64,000 nucleotides of DNA, from NCBI RefSeq assembly GCF_049801055.1, contig NZ_JBNAGF010000013.1, positions 87,260 to 151,259 of the forward strand, in the 5' to 3' direction. Under the pieces are notes generated by a model. That model worked only from the letters and a program-made list of their open reading frames with translations, was not told the DNA's origin and searched no databases. Made by a program: the position numbers and the translations under genes. Positions 26,584 through 35,192 of the stretch are shown piece by piece. Origin of the DNA: JBNAGF01 sp049801055 (lineage in GTDB: Bacteria; Pseudomonadota; Alphaproteobacteria; Rhodobacterales; Rhodobacteraceae). How positions within the stretch are numbered: the first letter of the stretch is position 1; the number at the start of each line of letters is the position of its first letter.

Positions 26584-27179
26584 ACCAGGTGACGTCCTGG
26601 CTGGCCACCGAAATCCTCGCGCTCAGCGAGTTTTTGACCTCGTACTGGGAAGAGATCGATGACGCGATGTTCGAGCACCTTTGGCAGACCGAGGTCGACG
26701 CTGTGCCGGAGTTCACCACCTCGAAGATCACGCTGATCTGCGGGCTTCTCCTGCCGATCTGGGACCGGCTACCTGCCGACAACATACGCATCTATCGCCT
26801 GCAAACCGAAGACGGGGAACGCGCCATCGGCCGTCTGGTCAGCCAGGAACAGCGCTCGAACGTCTACGCGCGCCTTGGGCTCGACTGCCAGATCGAGATG
26901 TCGCCGCAGGAGGAGCTCGCGGCCGTGATGGACGCCAGGACGACCCTGAACCTCCTCGGCGGTTACCAGCTGCGCAGGTCGCTCGTCATGGGGCAGCCGA
27001 GGTGTGAGCTGATCGGCGCGTCCGGTGCGGCCCTGCCCGCACTGAAAGCCATGGGCTGCTTCACCGAGGTTATCCAGTGGAAGACGCGGGTGTTCATCCC
27101 GGTGGACGGTACTGACGTGCTGGCGCGGGTGCTCGCCGAGCATCCAGTTGGCGCAAGCGTCGCAGATGCTGCCGCATGA
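26439..27179 (+). CDS. Chimera: IstB N-terminus fused to strawberry-notch helicase C-terminus
   Basis: A continuous 246-codon frame. Residues 1-48 (MERSQVLDAMSQLKLYGMKA ... IVGDLLNAEI) are the start of IS21 IstB, before its Walker A ATP-binding region. From residue about 60 on the sequence instead matches the C-terminal part of the strawberry-notch protein encoded at 51009-55268: YWEEIDDAMFEHLW, TTSKITLICGLLLPIWDRLP, ALKAMGCFTEVI and TRVFIP. A deletion has joined the two in frame. Neither the ATPase nor the helicase motor is present, so activity is unlikely. Its ATGA overlap with the next gene is inherited from the helicase side. Confidence 0.8.
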   Translation: MERSQVLDAMSQLKLYGMKAAYDEIITTAVKRQHEPQQIVGDLLNAEIDQVTSWLATEILALSEFLTSYWEEIDDAMFEHLWQTEVDAVPEFTTSKITLICGLLLPIWDRLPADNIRIYRLQTEDGERAIGRLVSQEQRSNVYARLGLDCQIEMSPQEELAAVMDARTTLNLLGGYQLRRSLVMGQPRCELIGASGAALPALKAMGCFTEVIQWKTRVFIPVDGTDVLARVLAEHPVGASVADAAA

Positions 27180-27733
27180 ACCCGCGGCGCAGCATCGCAG
27201 ACCTCTCGGCCGATCTTGCAGACCAGGCCGAGAGTTTCTGCCGCCAGTATTTCCCCGAGGGACGCAAGCAGGGCAATTATTGGCAGGTCGGTGACACATC
27301 GGGAGCAAAGGGACAGAGTCTCGCGATCCGACTGCAGGCGGAAAGCGGGCGCAAGGCCGGGTCCTGGCAAGATTTCGCGACGGGTGAATTTGGCGACTTG
27401 ATCGACCTGCTGCAAGAACGGCTTGGTTCGGTGACACTCAAGGAAACGCTAAGGGAGGCCCGGTCCTTTCTCGGCGAGGCCCCCTGCCCTGCCGTAACTC
27501 GTGAAACCCAAAGGGCTGAGCGCCACGATACTGCCTCCAGCAAACGCATTGCGCGGGCGCGCAAGCTCTTTGCGGCTGGCAAGCCAGTTCTTGGCACCTT
27601 GGCCGCCACCTATCTGCAAGGGTGCGGCATCACGCGCCTCGGTCCCGCGCTCCGCTATCATCCGCGGGTCTTCCTACGTCAGGGCGAGGACGATCCTGAT
27701 CTGGCAACAAGGTCCCCTGCCCCAGCCAGATGA
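27176..27733 (+). pseudogene. Plasmid primase/toprim-type protein, N-terminal part only
   Basis: 185 residues beginning MNPRRSIADLSADLADQAES. They resemble the N-terminal zinc-finger-like region of plasmid toprim proteins: GNYWQVGDTSGAKGQSLAIR, WQDFATGEFGDLIDLL, then ATYLQGCGITRLGPALRYHP. The frame then breaks into low-quality codons (TRSPAPAR) before the toprim catalytic core would start. It overlaps the preceding chimera by 4 nt. The missing 3' half and the junction with the DUF2493 gene indicate a deletion. If still expressed it lacks the catalytic domain. Confidence 0.65.
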
Positions 27734-27746
27734 GGTCGAACTCGCC

Positions 27747-28517
27747 ATGGCGACCCTCTTTGATACCACCATCGGCCTCCTCACCGGCAGCCAGTTGGAA
27801 GACAATCTCGAAGAGATGCTCTGGTCCCTGACCTCGATTTTCCATCGCCGGCTGACCCATATCCAGAAGCTTCTCGAGGACAACGAATTCGAGGTCCGGG
27901 AAAGCCTAGCCATCCAGGACGGCTCCGAGGTCGCCTCGGTCGAGCTCGAGCGCCTCCAGATGATCGGCCTCAAGCTCTGGGACCATCGCGACGCTTTCGA
28001 GCAGATGCGCGATCTGGCCGTGGACCACTTCTCGGCCGCCACCGGCTCGCCCTGGCTGCCCCGCACCGGGTCCAAGGTCTCGCATCGCGGCCTGACCTCC
28101 GCCGTGGTGGACAGCCGGGCCTATCTCTCGGCCAAGCGCCGCAAAGAGACCGAGGTGCATTGCCCCGAAGGCACGCGGATCGCTTTCTCGGGCGGGGACT
28201 ATCAAGCCTACGATCTGATCTGGTCCGTCCTCGACGCCACCCACGCCAAATACCCCGACATGGTGCTCCTGCACGGCGGCACACCCAAGGGCGCCGAGAT
28301 GATCGCCGCTCGGTGGGCAGATACCCGCGGTGTCACCCAGGTGGTCTTCAAGCCCGACTGGAAAAGCCACGGCAAGGCCGCCCCTTTCAAGCGCAACGAC
28401 AAGATGCTCGAGACCATGCCGCAGGGTCTGATCGCCACCCCCGGTTCGGGCATCACCGAGAACATCGTCGACAAAGCCCGCAAGCTCGGGATCCGTATCA
28501 AGAGGATCGGGGCCTGA
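27747..28517 (+). CDS. DUF2493 (SLOG-fold) plasmid protein, copy 1
   Basis: About 256 residues from ATG 27747 (MATLFDTTIGLLTGSQLEDN). The C-terminal half has the DUF2493 Rossmann-like core: RIAFSGGDYQAYDLIWSVLD, then VLLHGGTPKGAEMIAARWAD, FKPDWKSHGKAAPFKRND and a final EN/NL-type segment. This SLOG-type fold binds nucleotides or nucleotide-derived ligands; its plasmid role is unknown. The N-terminal half is helical and charged. A second, diverged copy is at 59758-60686. A 7-1-7 GC palindrome overlaps the stop codon at 28509-28523 and may terminate the transcript. Confidence 0.75.
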   Translation: MATLFDTTIGLLTGSQLEDNLEEMLWSLTSIFHRRLTHIQKLLEDNEFEVRESLAIQDGSEVASVELERLQMIGLKLWDHRDAFEQMRDLAVDHFSAATGSPWLPRTGSKVSHRGLTSAVVDSRAYLSAKRRKETEVHCPEGTRIAFSGGDYQAYDLIWSVLDATHAKYPDMVLLHGGTPKGAEMIAARWADTRGVTQVVFKPDWKSHGKAAPFKRNDKMLETMPQGLIATPGSGITENIVDKARKLGIRIKRIGA

Positions 28518-28638
28518 GGCCCCGTTTATCCCATGACATCAGTCGGAGCGCCTTGTGCGGTTCGCTCTATGAGTTCGCAGAGGTGCGCAGTTCTGCGGGA
28601 TTTGGTCTGTCAGACTGCTGAGAGTGCGGATGAGATTT

Positions 28639-28974
28639 CTAGCTGGTCGCCGTAGCGGGCCTTCCTGATGCCTCGTGACGCTCGCGTCGTCCGGCCGTCA
28701 GTGGGATATTCGCCGAGAGGCAACCCATGTCGGCCAGGAAACTGACCAATCCGACGCTCGTCTTGAACTTGCGAAATTTGAAGACGCTGCGGCTTGTCAC
28801 AAGCATCTTCGCATCCTGACCATCCTTCGTCACCATGTGCACGACCCAGGAGCCATACCAGCTGTTATGGCGTTTCTCGGCGGTCTGGTTGCAGATCACC
28901 TCGATGAGATAGCCATCTGAGAGCAGATCGCGCAGGCCATCCTCGATGACCACGTTCGGTGTTGCGCCGTCCAA
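28639..28974 (-). CDS. Hypothetical protein, 111 residues
   Basis: A small minus-strand frame on its own between the DUF2493 gene and the DUF736 gene. It shows balanced composition, a helical N-terminus (IEDGLRDLLSDGYLIEVICN), a central NSWYGSWVVHMVTKDGQ beta-type region and a basic Arg-rich C-terminus. I do not recognise a family. A partial helix-strand alternation and the position among plasmid genes make it a plausible real gene, but no ribosome site decides it. Confidence 0.45.
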   Translation of the reverse strand: MDGATPNVVIEDGLRDLLSDGYLIEVICNQTAEKRHNSWYGSWVVHMVTKDGQDAKMLVTSRSVFKFRKFKTSVGLVSFLADMGCLSANIPLTAGRRERHEASGRPATATS

Positions 28975-29568
28975 CTGCTTATCTTCTTCACTTATGCCGA
29001 CACGTATCGGGATTGGAGCGGGCCGGAGCTTCTACCTGATCTTCCGAGTCGCATGCGTCGTTGCTCAGTTTCGCGATGCCGTACGGGACATCCTCGAAAT
29101 TCGCAACGCGGCCAGGATTGAAGCCGTCGGGAAGAGATGCGCATGTCCTCGCCCTGGCATTTCAACTTCTCCAGCCTGTCAGATCACTTTCTGCTTGAGG
29201 TCCCTGGTTGTTCGACCGAGGAACTGAACGCGGGCCGGTGTTGCGTTGCGACGGATCGTAGTCTGTATCGAACGATCAGCCATGTCTGGCGAGGCCCCTT
29301 CGGCGTTCTTGGCGTTGGCTGTTGTCTGATCTCCCTTCGTGGCCCCCCGCACTTCTCCCGATGTCTGAGTTGCATGACATGCTGGTCGCAGCTGTCGTCC
29401 CGCCCACAAGGGTTGTCGCCGATCTTTTTCCCCTGTCCCTGCGGGCCATTCCGCGCGCACCAAAAAAACCTGCGCCTGCCCCTCTCCGCTGCGCTTCGCC
29501 TTCGGTGTGGCCAGGCCTTGGCCAGCTGCAAGGTGACCATCATTGCAACGCAAACAAGGAGAAGAGCA
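28975..29568. other. Stretch without supported gene
   Basis: About 590 bases upstream of the DUF736 gene. Short frames exist on both strands but none has a family match, codon bias or ribosome site that I would trust. An AAGGAGAA ribosome site near 29557 belongs to the DUF736 gene. The stretch probably holds its promoter and decayed sequence. Confidence 0.4.
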
Positions 29569-29907
29569 ATGACCACGAACTGCATCAAATTCACCAGCGC
29601 CGACATCGAAACCGCCAAGGGCACAGGCTCCATCTCGACCCTGACCTTCGACCTCGACATCACGGTCGAACCCGTCGCGAGTACGAACCCGATGGCCCCC
29701 ACGCACCGCGTCCTCGGCCGCTCCCCGCGCGGCAAGCTGGTCGAGTGCGGCGGCATCTGGAAGAAGCAGAACAAGGAGACCGGCGCCGACTACTACACGC
29801 TGACCATCCGTGACCACGGCTTCAACGCCAACCTCGGCAAGGCCGCGAACCAGGACGATCTGTCCCTGCAGGCCGTCATCCCCTGGGGCCCGAAAGACGC
29901 CGCCTGA
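29569..29907 (+). CDS. DUF736 family protein
   Basis: 112 residues from ATG 29569, preceded by AAGGAGAA. It shows the DUF736 pattern: STLTFDLDITVEPV, then HRVLGRSPRGKLVECGGIWK, QNKETGADYYTLTI and an alpha/beta C-terminal FNANLGKAANQDD. DUF736 proteins are small, common on alphaproteobacterial plasmids and of unknown function. A related protein with two DUF736-like units is encoded at 56978-57706. Its gene ends 50 nt before a parS-like palindrome and about 230 nt before repA. Confidence 0.85.
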   Translation: MTTNCIKFTSADIETAKGTGSISTLTFDLDITVEPVASTNPMAPTHRVLGRSPRGKLVECGGIWKKQNKETGADYYTLTIRDHGFNANLGKAANQDDLSLQAVIPWGPKDAA

Positions 29908-29956
29908 GCCAAGGGCCAGACCGCTTCGGCGGTCTGGCTGCACCAGGCTCCGAGGT

Positions 29957-29974
29957 TTTTGCACGCGTGCAAAA
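29957..29974. promoter_or_regulatory. parS-like palindrome, site 1 (perfect, 18 bp)
   Basis: TTTTGCACGCGTGCAAAA is a perfect palindrome in the region upstream of repA. The same core TTTGCACGCGTGCAAA recurs inside repB at 32255-32270. Two matching palindromes in and before a repABC cassette fit centromere-like sites bound by RepB. An outer GAGGT/ACCTC repeat frames this copy. Confidence 0.75.
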
Positions 29975-30135
29975 TCACCTCGGCGGTTCAGGTTGCTGTC
30001 CGTATTTTCAATCGGTGTAGCCCATATTGTGCGCCGGAAATCCTGTAGGCGTACAATATCTGTACATTTCCTCAAAAACCGTGCTATTTACAACTCGGAG
30101 CGATTCCGTGAGAGAGTCGAAATGAGAGCGGTGTA

Positions 30136-31491
30136 ATGGGCGGCAGTATAGAACAGTTCCTTCAAGAGCTCGAGCGGGGCCTTGGCCGGACCATGGTCTC
30201 GGTCAACAAGGAGTTGACGATGCGCGAGCGCATCAAGCGCTCTTGGTCGATGCGCCAATGTGCTCGCTTCCTGAACATTAGCCATCAGCATCTGACGAAG
30301 TTCGCTAAGGACAATGAGGATTTTCCTGCCGGCAAGCATGTAGGGCGCGAGCGTGTTTTCACCCTGACGGAGCTGATGCACATCCGGGCTTTGATGGCTG
30401 CCTCAGCAAAGCGGCCTGAGCATTTTCTTGCTTGGCGCAAACCCGACGATCCTTTGCCCGTTATTTCGTTTGCAAGTCAGAAAGGTGGAACGGCGAAGTC
30501 GCTTAGTGCTGCGCACTTCGCTCAGTACCTGAGTCTGCACTACGGCATGCGAGTCGGCGTCATGGACGCTGACCCCCAGAGCACGATCACGCTCTATTTT
30601 GTCGGCGGCGAAGAAATGCCAACTTTGCCAGATGACGAAACTCCGACGATGGTTGACTTCGCGGGGCTGTTTCAGACCGACGAATCCATCCCCTACACTG
30701 ACTATGATGCGGAGACGCTTGACGGGTTTTTCAAGAAAACGTCCTGGCCGGGCGTGCGGCTAGTACCTGCGCATGGCGAAACCTCAGAAGGTGAAATTCA
30801 GATCGCGAGGTTGTTGCGAGCGGGCACCCCGGAAAAGCGGTTCTACAGGTTCCTAAGAGACTCCATAGATCGTTGGAAAGAGGGGAATCCACCGGTCACC
30901 CGTCCGAATGAACTGGTGAGCAACGGTAGGGTCGACCAAACGAAGCTTGAAAGTGCCCTCAACGAGACCTTGGACTGCATCATTATCGACTATCAGCCTG
31001 CGCTGACACTGTTCCAGCTGAACAATGTGATGGCGTCTACTTCGTTGATTATCCCGCAGACGATGAAGGGGTTCGACATTGCGACCTTGTCCACCTTTGT
31101 GACTGGTCTCCTCACTATGCTGCGCCACATTTTCGCGACGGATCGGATCGATATGGGCGGTGCGGCACATATGCTGTTGCCCACGATCGTGCAGAGAACA
31201 AATGAGCAAGATCTCACACAGGTCGGCAACCTGCTCGAAAACTGTCCAGATGAGGTGCTGCCGGTATTCTATCTTCGCTCTGATGCTATTTCGAACGCGT
31301 CGGACGTTTATCAATCCGTCTACGAGTACGACCCAGATACGCCAGGCAAGCGAAAAGGCATCAACAGGTTCATCGAGAATGCTGACGCTGTGAATGACGC
31401 CATCGTCTCACGCCTCTGGCCTGGTCTTGAGCGTGGCTATGCCGAGGATTGGATGCAGAACTTCTACAATTTCGAGGAGGAAGCCGAATGA
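30136..31491 (+). CDS. repA: Partition protein RepA (ParA-family ATPase)
   Basis: A 451-residue ParA-type ATPase of the repABC family. A DNA-binding N-terminal helix-turn-helix region (SMRQCARFLNISHQHLTKFA) precedes the deviant Walker A motif ISFASQKGGTAKS (about residues 112-124). MDADPQSTITLYF is the switch I/Walker A' Asp motif and LDCIIIDYQPAL the Walker B region. RepA moves plasmid copies apart with RepB-parS and represses the operon. The start at 30136 lies about 160 nt after a parS-like palindrome. The stop overlaps repB by 4 nt. Confidence 0.95.
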   Translation: MGGSIEQFLQELERGLGRTMVSVNKELTMRERIKRSWSMRQCARFLNISHQHLTKFAKDNEDFPAGKHVGRERVFTLTELMHIRALMAASAKRPEHFLAWRKPDDPLPVISFASQKGGTAKSLSAAHFAQYLSLHYGMRVGVMDADPQSTITLYFVGGEEMPTLPDDETPTMVDFAGLFQTDESIPYTDYDAETLDGFFKKTSWPGVRLVPAHGETSEGEIQIARLLRAGTPEKRFYRFLRDSIDRWKEGNPPVTRPNELVSNGRVDQTKLESALNETLDCIIIDYQPALTLFQLNNVMASTSLIIPQTMKGFDIATLSTFVTGLLTMLRHIFATDRIDMGGAAHMLLPTIVQRTNEQDLTQVGNLLENCPDEVLPVFYLRSDAISNASDVYQSVYEYDPDTPGKRKGINRFIENADAVNDAIVSRLWPGLERGYAEDWMQNFYNFEEEAE

Positions 31492-32531
31492 AGCGAACAC
31501 TGAGCAGCTCGGTCCTCAAGAAAAAGCCCACGCGCCCAGATGAGGATGTGTCTGCGGCTCCTGGATCTGGTGCAAGCGATCAGATTCACGAAGACGAAGC
31601 GAAACTGGTTGGTGGGGTTAAGCCAAGACTGGGCGGCTCTGGCAGTGCTTGGAAGGCCGGAGCGCTTTCAGACGCCAGCCAGATGCTTCACGTTGAGCGC
31701 GCACAGGTCGTGGAGCGCATTCTCGCGGGTCGACATGAGTTACAGATTGATCCGTCTCAGATCGTGGACGTGATTGGATCGGACCGGCGTGAAGATTGGC
31801 GCGACCAAGAGGCATTTGAGAAGCTCAAAGAGAGTATCGAGAAGAATGGTCAAGATACGCCCATTCATGTTCGGCCAGCGGATCCTGATTGGCGACCGGA
31901 TGAACGTGAGCCCGAGAACGTAGAAGGCGTGACATTCCAGTTGATCGTGGGTCGGCGACGCCATGCGATCCTTGAAGCTTTGGGATTGCCTGTCCGCGCC
32001 ATTCTGGTTCCACAATCCCTTCGGGGTTCCCGTGAAGAGCAGTTCGAGATGCTATTCATGCGCTTCCGGGAGAATGAGGAACGTGAAAACCTCAGCGCTT
32101 TCGAGCGCCTGGTTTCGATAGGCGAGATGTTTGAGCGGCTACAAGATGCCAAACCGAACGAGAAGATAACCGCAACCGAGTTCGCCAAGCGTGTGGGTGT
32201 CCATAACAGCGCGGTATCACGTGGTCGCGCTGTCTATGCCGCTAGAGCTGAGATTTTGCACGCGTGCAAAGATGTCTACGATCTCAGCCACCGTGACCTC
32301 GAAAAGGTTCTTGGTGACCTGACTGAGAAGCAGTCCAAGCCTGTAAAAAAGAAATCACAAAGCCCAAAGAAACTCACGGTACAGCGAAAGATCGGTTCGC
32401 GGAAATTGAGTGTCACAGGGCAGGGCGGGAAGCTCTCGGTCGCTGCCACGGGGTTAACATTGGACGAGGACATTCTCAGAGGTTTGAGTGATGTCATCGC
32501 TGAGTATTTGGAGAAACACGGATCGAAGTAA
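31488..32531 (+). CDS. repB: Partition protein RepB (ParB family)
   Basis: About 347 residues from ATG 31488 (MKRTLSSSVLKKKPTRPDED). It follows GAGGAGG and overlaps the repA stop as ATGA; an upstream in-frame ATG lies inside repA. The ParB N-terminal nuclease-like/CTPase fold region shows QIVDVIGSDRREDW, then FQLIVGRRRHAILEAL and EENERENLSAFERLVSIGEM, followed by the helix-turn-helix AKRVGVHNSAVSRGRAVYAA. The C-terminus is the dimer region. It binds parS-like palindromes, one of which (32255-32270) lies within its own gene. It partners RepA. Confidence 0.93.
   Translation: MKRTLSSSVLKKKPTRPDEDVSAAPGSGASDQIHEDEAKLVGGVKPRLGGSGSAWKAGALSDASQMLHVERAQVVERILAGRHELQIDPSQIVDVIGSDRREDWRDQEAFEKLKESIEKNGQDTPIHVRPADPDWRPDEREPENVEGVTFQLIVGRRRHAILEALGLPVRAILVPQSLRGSREEQFEMLFMRFRENEERENLSAFERLVSIGEMFERLQDAKPNEKITATEFAKRVGVHNSAVSRGRAVYAARAEILHACKDVYDLSHRDLEKVLGDLTEKQSKPVKKKSQSPKKLTVQRKIGSRKLSVTGQGGKLSVAATGLTLDEDILRGLSDVIAEYLEKHGSK
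32255..32270. promoter_or_regulatory. parS-like palindrome, site 2 (within repB)
   Basis: TTTGCACGCGTGCAAA is a perfect 16-bp palindrome inside the repB coding sequence. It matches the core of the site at 29957-29974. In repABC plasmids centromere sites can lie outside or inside the operon, so this position is acceptable. Confidence 0.7.
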
Positions 32532-32611
32532 GAGGCAGGAGCCGCGGAGACGGTGGTCTTCGATCCAAACGAGGTAAGAAACAGGAGCGGATATGCTTTG
32601 AGATAAAGGCA

Positions 32612-32664
32612 AAAGAAAAGCCCCCAAGCTGAGGGCCTGAGAGCTTATCAATATTAGTTTGGTC
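32612..32664 (-). ncRNA. Counter-transcribed RNA controlling repC (incA-type)
   Basis: On the minus strand between repB and repC. A strong promoter is seen as TTGACA (32694-32699 complement), a 17-bp spacer and TATCGT (32671-32676 complement). About 50 nt later comes a terminator of 6-bp GC stem with loop AGCTT (32621-32637) followed by a T-rich run (TTTTCTTTT). This is the standard layout of the antisense RNA that limits RepC synthesis in repABC plasmids. The 5' end is estimated from the -10 box. Confidence 0.85.
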
Positions 32665-32670
32665 GCTATC

Positions 32671-32699
32671 ACGATAGTTCTCCGGCGAATCACTGTCAA
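32671..32699 (-). promoter_or_regulatory. Promoter of the counter-transcribed RNA
   Basis: TTGACA, 17-bp spacer and TATCGT on the minus strand, close to the consensus. It drives the antisense RNA that ends at the terminator near 32612. Confidence 0.8.
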
Positions 32700-32765
32700 C
32701 AGCATCGCTCCTGAGCGAACGGGATTCTTTTGCCCTCCATCAAGCAGAGGAGGCGAGAACTATCC

Positions 32766-34046
32766 ATGAAACATACAGGTTGGCGCAAGCCGACACCGGG
32801 TCTTGGCATTGCAGAGCAGCTTGCCAAAGCCGGTGAACAGGTGGCTGTACCCAAAACGCGGGCCTTCGTGGCCGTGAAGCGGGTGGGGGCCTACATTGGC
32901 CTCAAGGCCGGAGACATGATGCTCCTCGACACGCTCGGGGCCTTTACGCAGGCCCAGGACTGGGACGAGGGGCAGCGCCCGATCGTCTGGGCGTCGAACG
33001 CCTATCTGATGGAGCAGACGGGCTTCTCGCTCTCCGCACTCAAGCGGCATGCGCGGCGGCTGGCCGAAATCGGCGTGATTTCCTTCCAGGACAGCCCGAA
33101 CGGCAAGCGGTGGGGCCGCAGGGACGCCGAGGGGCGCATCATCGAAGCCTATGGCTTTGATTTGTCGCCGCTGTCGGCGCGTGTCGAGGAGTTCGAGGAG
33201 CTCCATGCCGATTTGCAGGCCGAGCGCGAGCTCTGTCAGCGCCTGAAGCGCCAGATCACGGTTGCACGCCGTATGATCCGCACTCGGATCGAGGCGGCCG
33301 TCAGCAGCGCGCTGCGCGGGCCCTGGACGCAATTCACAGGCCTTTTCGAGGAACTTCTGGACCGGCTTCCGCGCCGTCACGAAGCCTCAGAGCAGCTTGC
33401 ACGGCTGCTGGGCTGGTTCAAGGAGCTTCAGGAACGCGTTGAAGCTGCCTATCTCAAAGCAACCGATGTCGTCCAACTTGTGGAAAACACACCTGAAACC
33501 AAGGAACAAGCTTCTGAGAAGACTCAAGAAATGAACCCCAGGGAGGTCATTTCTGACCCTCATATACTAATTACAAACCAACTTAATCCTGTAACTCGTA
33601 ATTCCTCAGAAAATGAGGAAGTCGCGGCCGTGGTGCCCAATGCTCGACCCGAAGATCAGGTTGATAGGGAGCTGGAAGAATGGGTTGCTGAGGTGCGTAA
33701 GAAGCGGGCGGCGCTGGATCTGCCTACTGTTATGCAAGCCTGTCCCGAATTCGCATCCTGGGCGCGCAATATGGGCGGGTTCCTAAAGGATTGGGGCGAT
33801 CTGCACAGGGTTGCCGGGCAGCTCAGGCCGATGATCGGGGTGTCCGAGCATGCCTGGAACGTTGCGCAAGACCGGCTGGGCAAACAGGTGGCGACAGCGG
33901 CGTTGGCGCTTGTCTTCGAGAAGCATTGCGCGGGCGAAGTTTCGTCGCCGGGCGGCTATCTGCGCGGCATGGTCGAGAAGGCCGGGGCAGGGGAGCTGCA
34001 TCTCGAGCGCAGCTTCTATGGCAGGCTCAGCGGGCAGGCGGCGTGA
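32766..34046 (+). CDS. repC: Replication initiator RepC
   Basis: About 426 residues from ATG 32766 (MKHTGWRKPTPGLGIAEQLA), preceded by GAGGAGGCGAG; an ATG 36 nt upstream lacks family support. The repABC initiator N-terminal domain is clear (KTRAFVAVKRVGAYIGLKAG, SLSALKRHARRLAEIGVISF, SPNGKRWGRRD), with the later RLLGWFKELQERVEAAY segment and a C-terminal domain with RLGKQVATAALALVFEKHC. RepC binds oriV, which in this family usually lies within its own gene. Its translation is held down by the antisense RNA from 32664. The presence of repC shows a self-replicating plasmid or chromid. Confidence 0.95.
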   Translation: MKHTGWRKPTPGLGIAEQLAKAGEQVAVPKTRAFVAVKRVGAYIGLKAGDMMLLDTLGAFTQAQDWDEGQRPIVWASNAYLMEQTGFSLSALKRHARRLAEIGVISFQDSPNGKRWGRRDAEGRIIEAYGFDLSPLSARVEEFEELHADLQAERELCQRLKRQITVARRMIRTRIEAAVSSALRGPWTQFTGLFEELLDRLPRRHEASEQLARLLGWFKELQERVEAAYLKATDVVQLVENTPETKEQASEKTQEMNPREVISDPHILITNQLNPVTRNSSENEEVAAVVPNARPEDQVDRELEEWVAEVRKKRAALDLPTVMQACPEFASWARNMGGFLKDWGDLHRVAGQLRPMIGVSEHAWNVAQDRLGKQVATAALALVFEKHCAGEVSSPGGYLRGMVEKAGAGELHLERSFYGRLSGQAA

Positions 34047-34058
34047 TGGGGCAGAAAA

Positions 34059-35186
34059 TCAGAGACCGGCGGCCTTTGTCAGGTTCACCCGGAACCGATC
34101 GCGGCGGCGCTGGTAGCGACGGGTCATCTCTGCCGAGGCATGCCCCAGCTGCTTCTGGACGTAGCGTTCGTCAACTTCGGCCGAACTGGCGAGCCCGGCG
34201 CGAAGGCTGTGACCGGAGAACAGCGCCAGGCGCTCTTTTTCGGTCAGCTCGGATCGGATGCCGGCGTCCAATACCGTACGCTTGATCAGGCGCGCGACAT
34301 GCTTGTCGTTCAGCCTGTTTTCGGAAGCGCGTTTGCCGTCCCTCGACGTACCGACGAAGACCGGGCCGAAATTGATCTTCGCGAAATGCAGCCATTGCTC
34401 AATAGCATGCACGGGGCAGGTCTGATCCTTGGAGCCGCGGCCGATCTCGACTTCACGCCAACCGGTCTTGGCGTTGAGAGTCAGGAGGGCGCCTTTCTCC
34501 ATGATCTCAATCCATCCGCCGGAATCTGGCGTGTCATCTTTATGTACATCGAGGCTCACGATTTCCGAGCGGCGCAGGCCTCCGGCATAGCCCAGCAGCA
34601 AGATTGCCCGATCTCGCAGCCCGCGCAGATCGTAGGGCAGGGTGGCTATCATCGCGAGGATGTCCTCGGCGAGGATAGCGGCCTTCTGGACCGGCGGTCG
34701 CGCATGCTTACGCTTGATCCCGGCCAGCACGGTGGCGATGTGGCGGTTCTTGCGATCAAGGGTGAAGCCGCGCTGCGCGTAATTCCAGGCGAGACCGGAC
34801 AGGCGGCGATCGATGGTGCTGACCGACAGGGGTCGGGACGCCGACTGCGAAGGGGAGGTGCCCGACCCGGACGCAAGATCCGCGAGGTACAGGCCGATCA
34901 TCTCCGGTGAGGGGGGCAGCGGCTCCGCGCCCTTCATCCGGCACCAGCGCGCGAAATGCGCCCAGTCCTTTGCATAAGCCTTCAGCGTGTTGTCAGATGC
35001 CGCCGCGCGCGCATAGTCGCGTGCCGTATCGACCAGGCGATCGAGCGTGCCCGAGCCAGCCACAAAGGACGGCAGGCTCAAGGCCTCGCCGTCAGGACCA
35101 TCTCTCTCGCTGTCCTCGTTGGGCGAAGACCCGATTGGCGGCTCTGAGGTCGGTTTCTCGGTGTTTTCTGACATGTCGCCGAGCAT
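34059..35186 (-). CDS. Tyrosine recombinase/integrase
   Basis: Up to 375 residues; a start at 35174 (MSENTEKPTSE) is equally possible and neither has a strong ribosome site. An N-terminal SAM-like core-binding domain (NTLKAYAKDWAHFARWCRMKG) is followed by the catalytic domain with Arg in AGGLRRSEIVSLD, the box GHSLRAG, LGHAS and the Tyr nucleophile in TRRYQRRRD. It is divergent from DUF1403, and a 13-7-13 inverted repeat sits between the two genes (35193-35225). That fits multimer resolution of the plasmid or autoregulation. It is not in the tail-to-tail layout of a simple prophage integrase. Confidence 0.9.
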   Translation of the reverse strand: MLGDMSENTEKPTSEPPIGSSPNEDSERDGPDGEALSLPSFVAGSGTLDRLVDTARDYARAAASDNTLKAYAKDWAHFARWCRMKGAEPLPPSPEMIGLYLADLASGSGTSPSQSASRPLSVSTIDRRLSGLAWNYAQRGFTLDRKNRHIATVLAGIKRKHARPPVQKAAILAEDILAMIATLPYDLRGLRDRAILLLGYAGGLRRSEIVSLDVHKDDTPDSGGWIEIMEKGALLTLNAKTGWREVEIGRGSKDQTCPVHAIEQWLHFAKINFGPVFVGTSRDGKRASENRLNDKHVARLIKRTVLDAGIRSELTEKERLALFSGHSLRAGLASSAEVDERYVQKQLGHASAEMTRRYQRRRDRFRVNLTKAAGL

Positions 35187-35192
35187 ATTCTT

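Noticed and set aside
28509..28523. 7-1-7 GC palindrome at the DUF2493 stop codon as a terminator
   Set aside because: The loop is too short and the U-run weak, so it is mentioned only within the gene entry.
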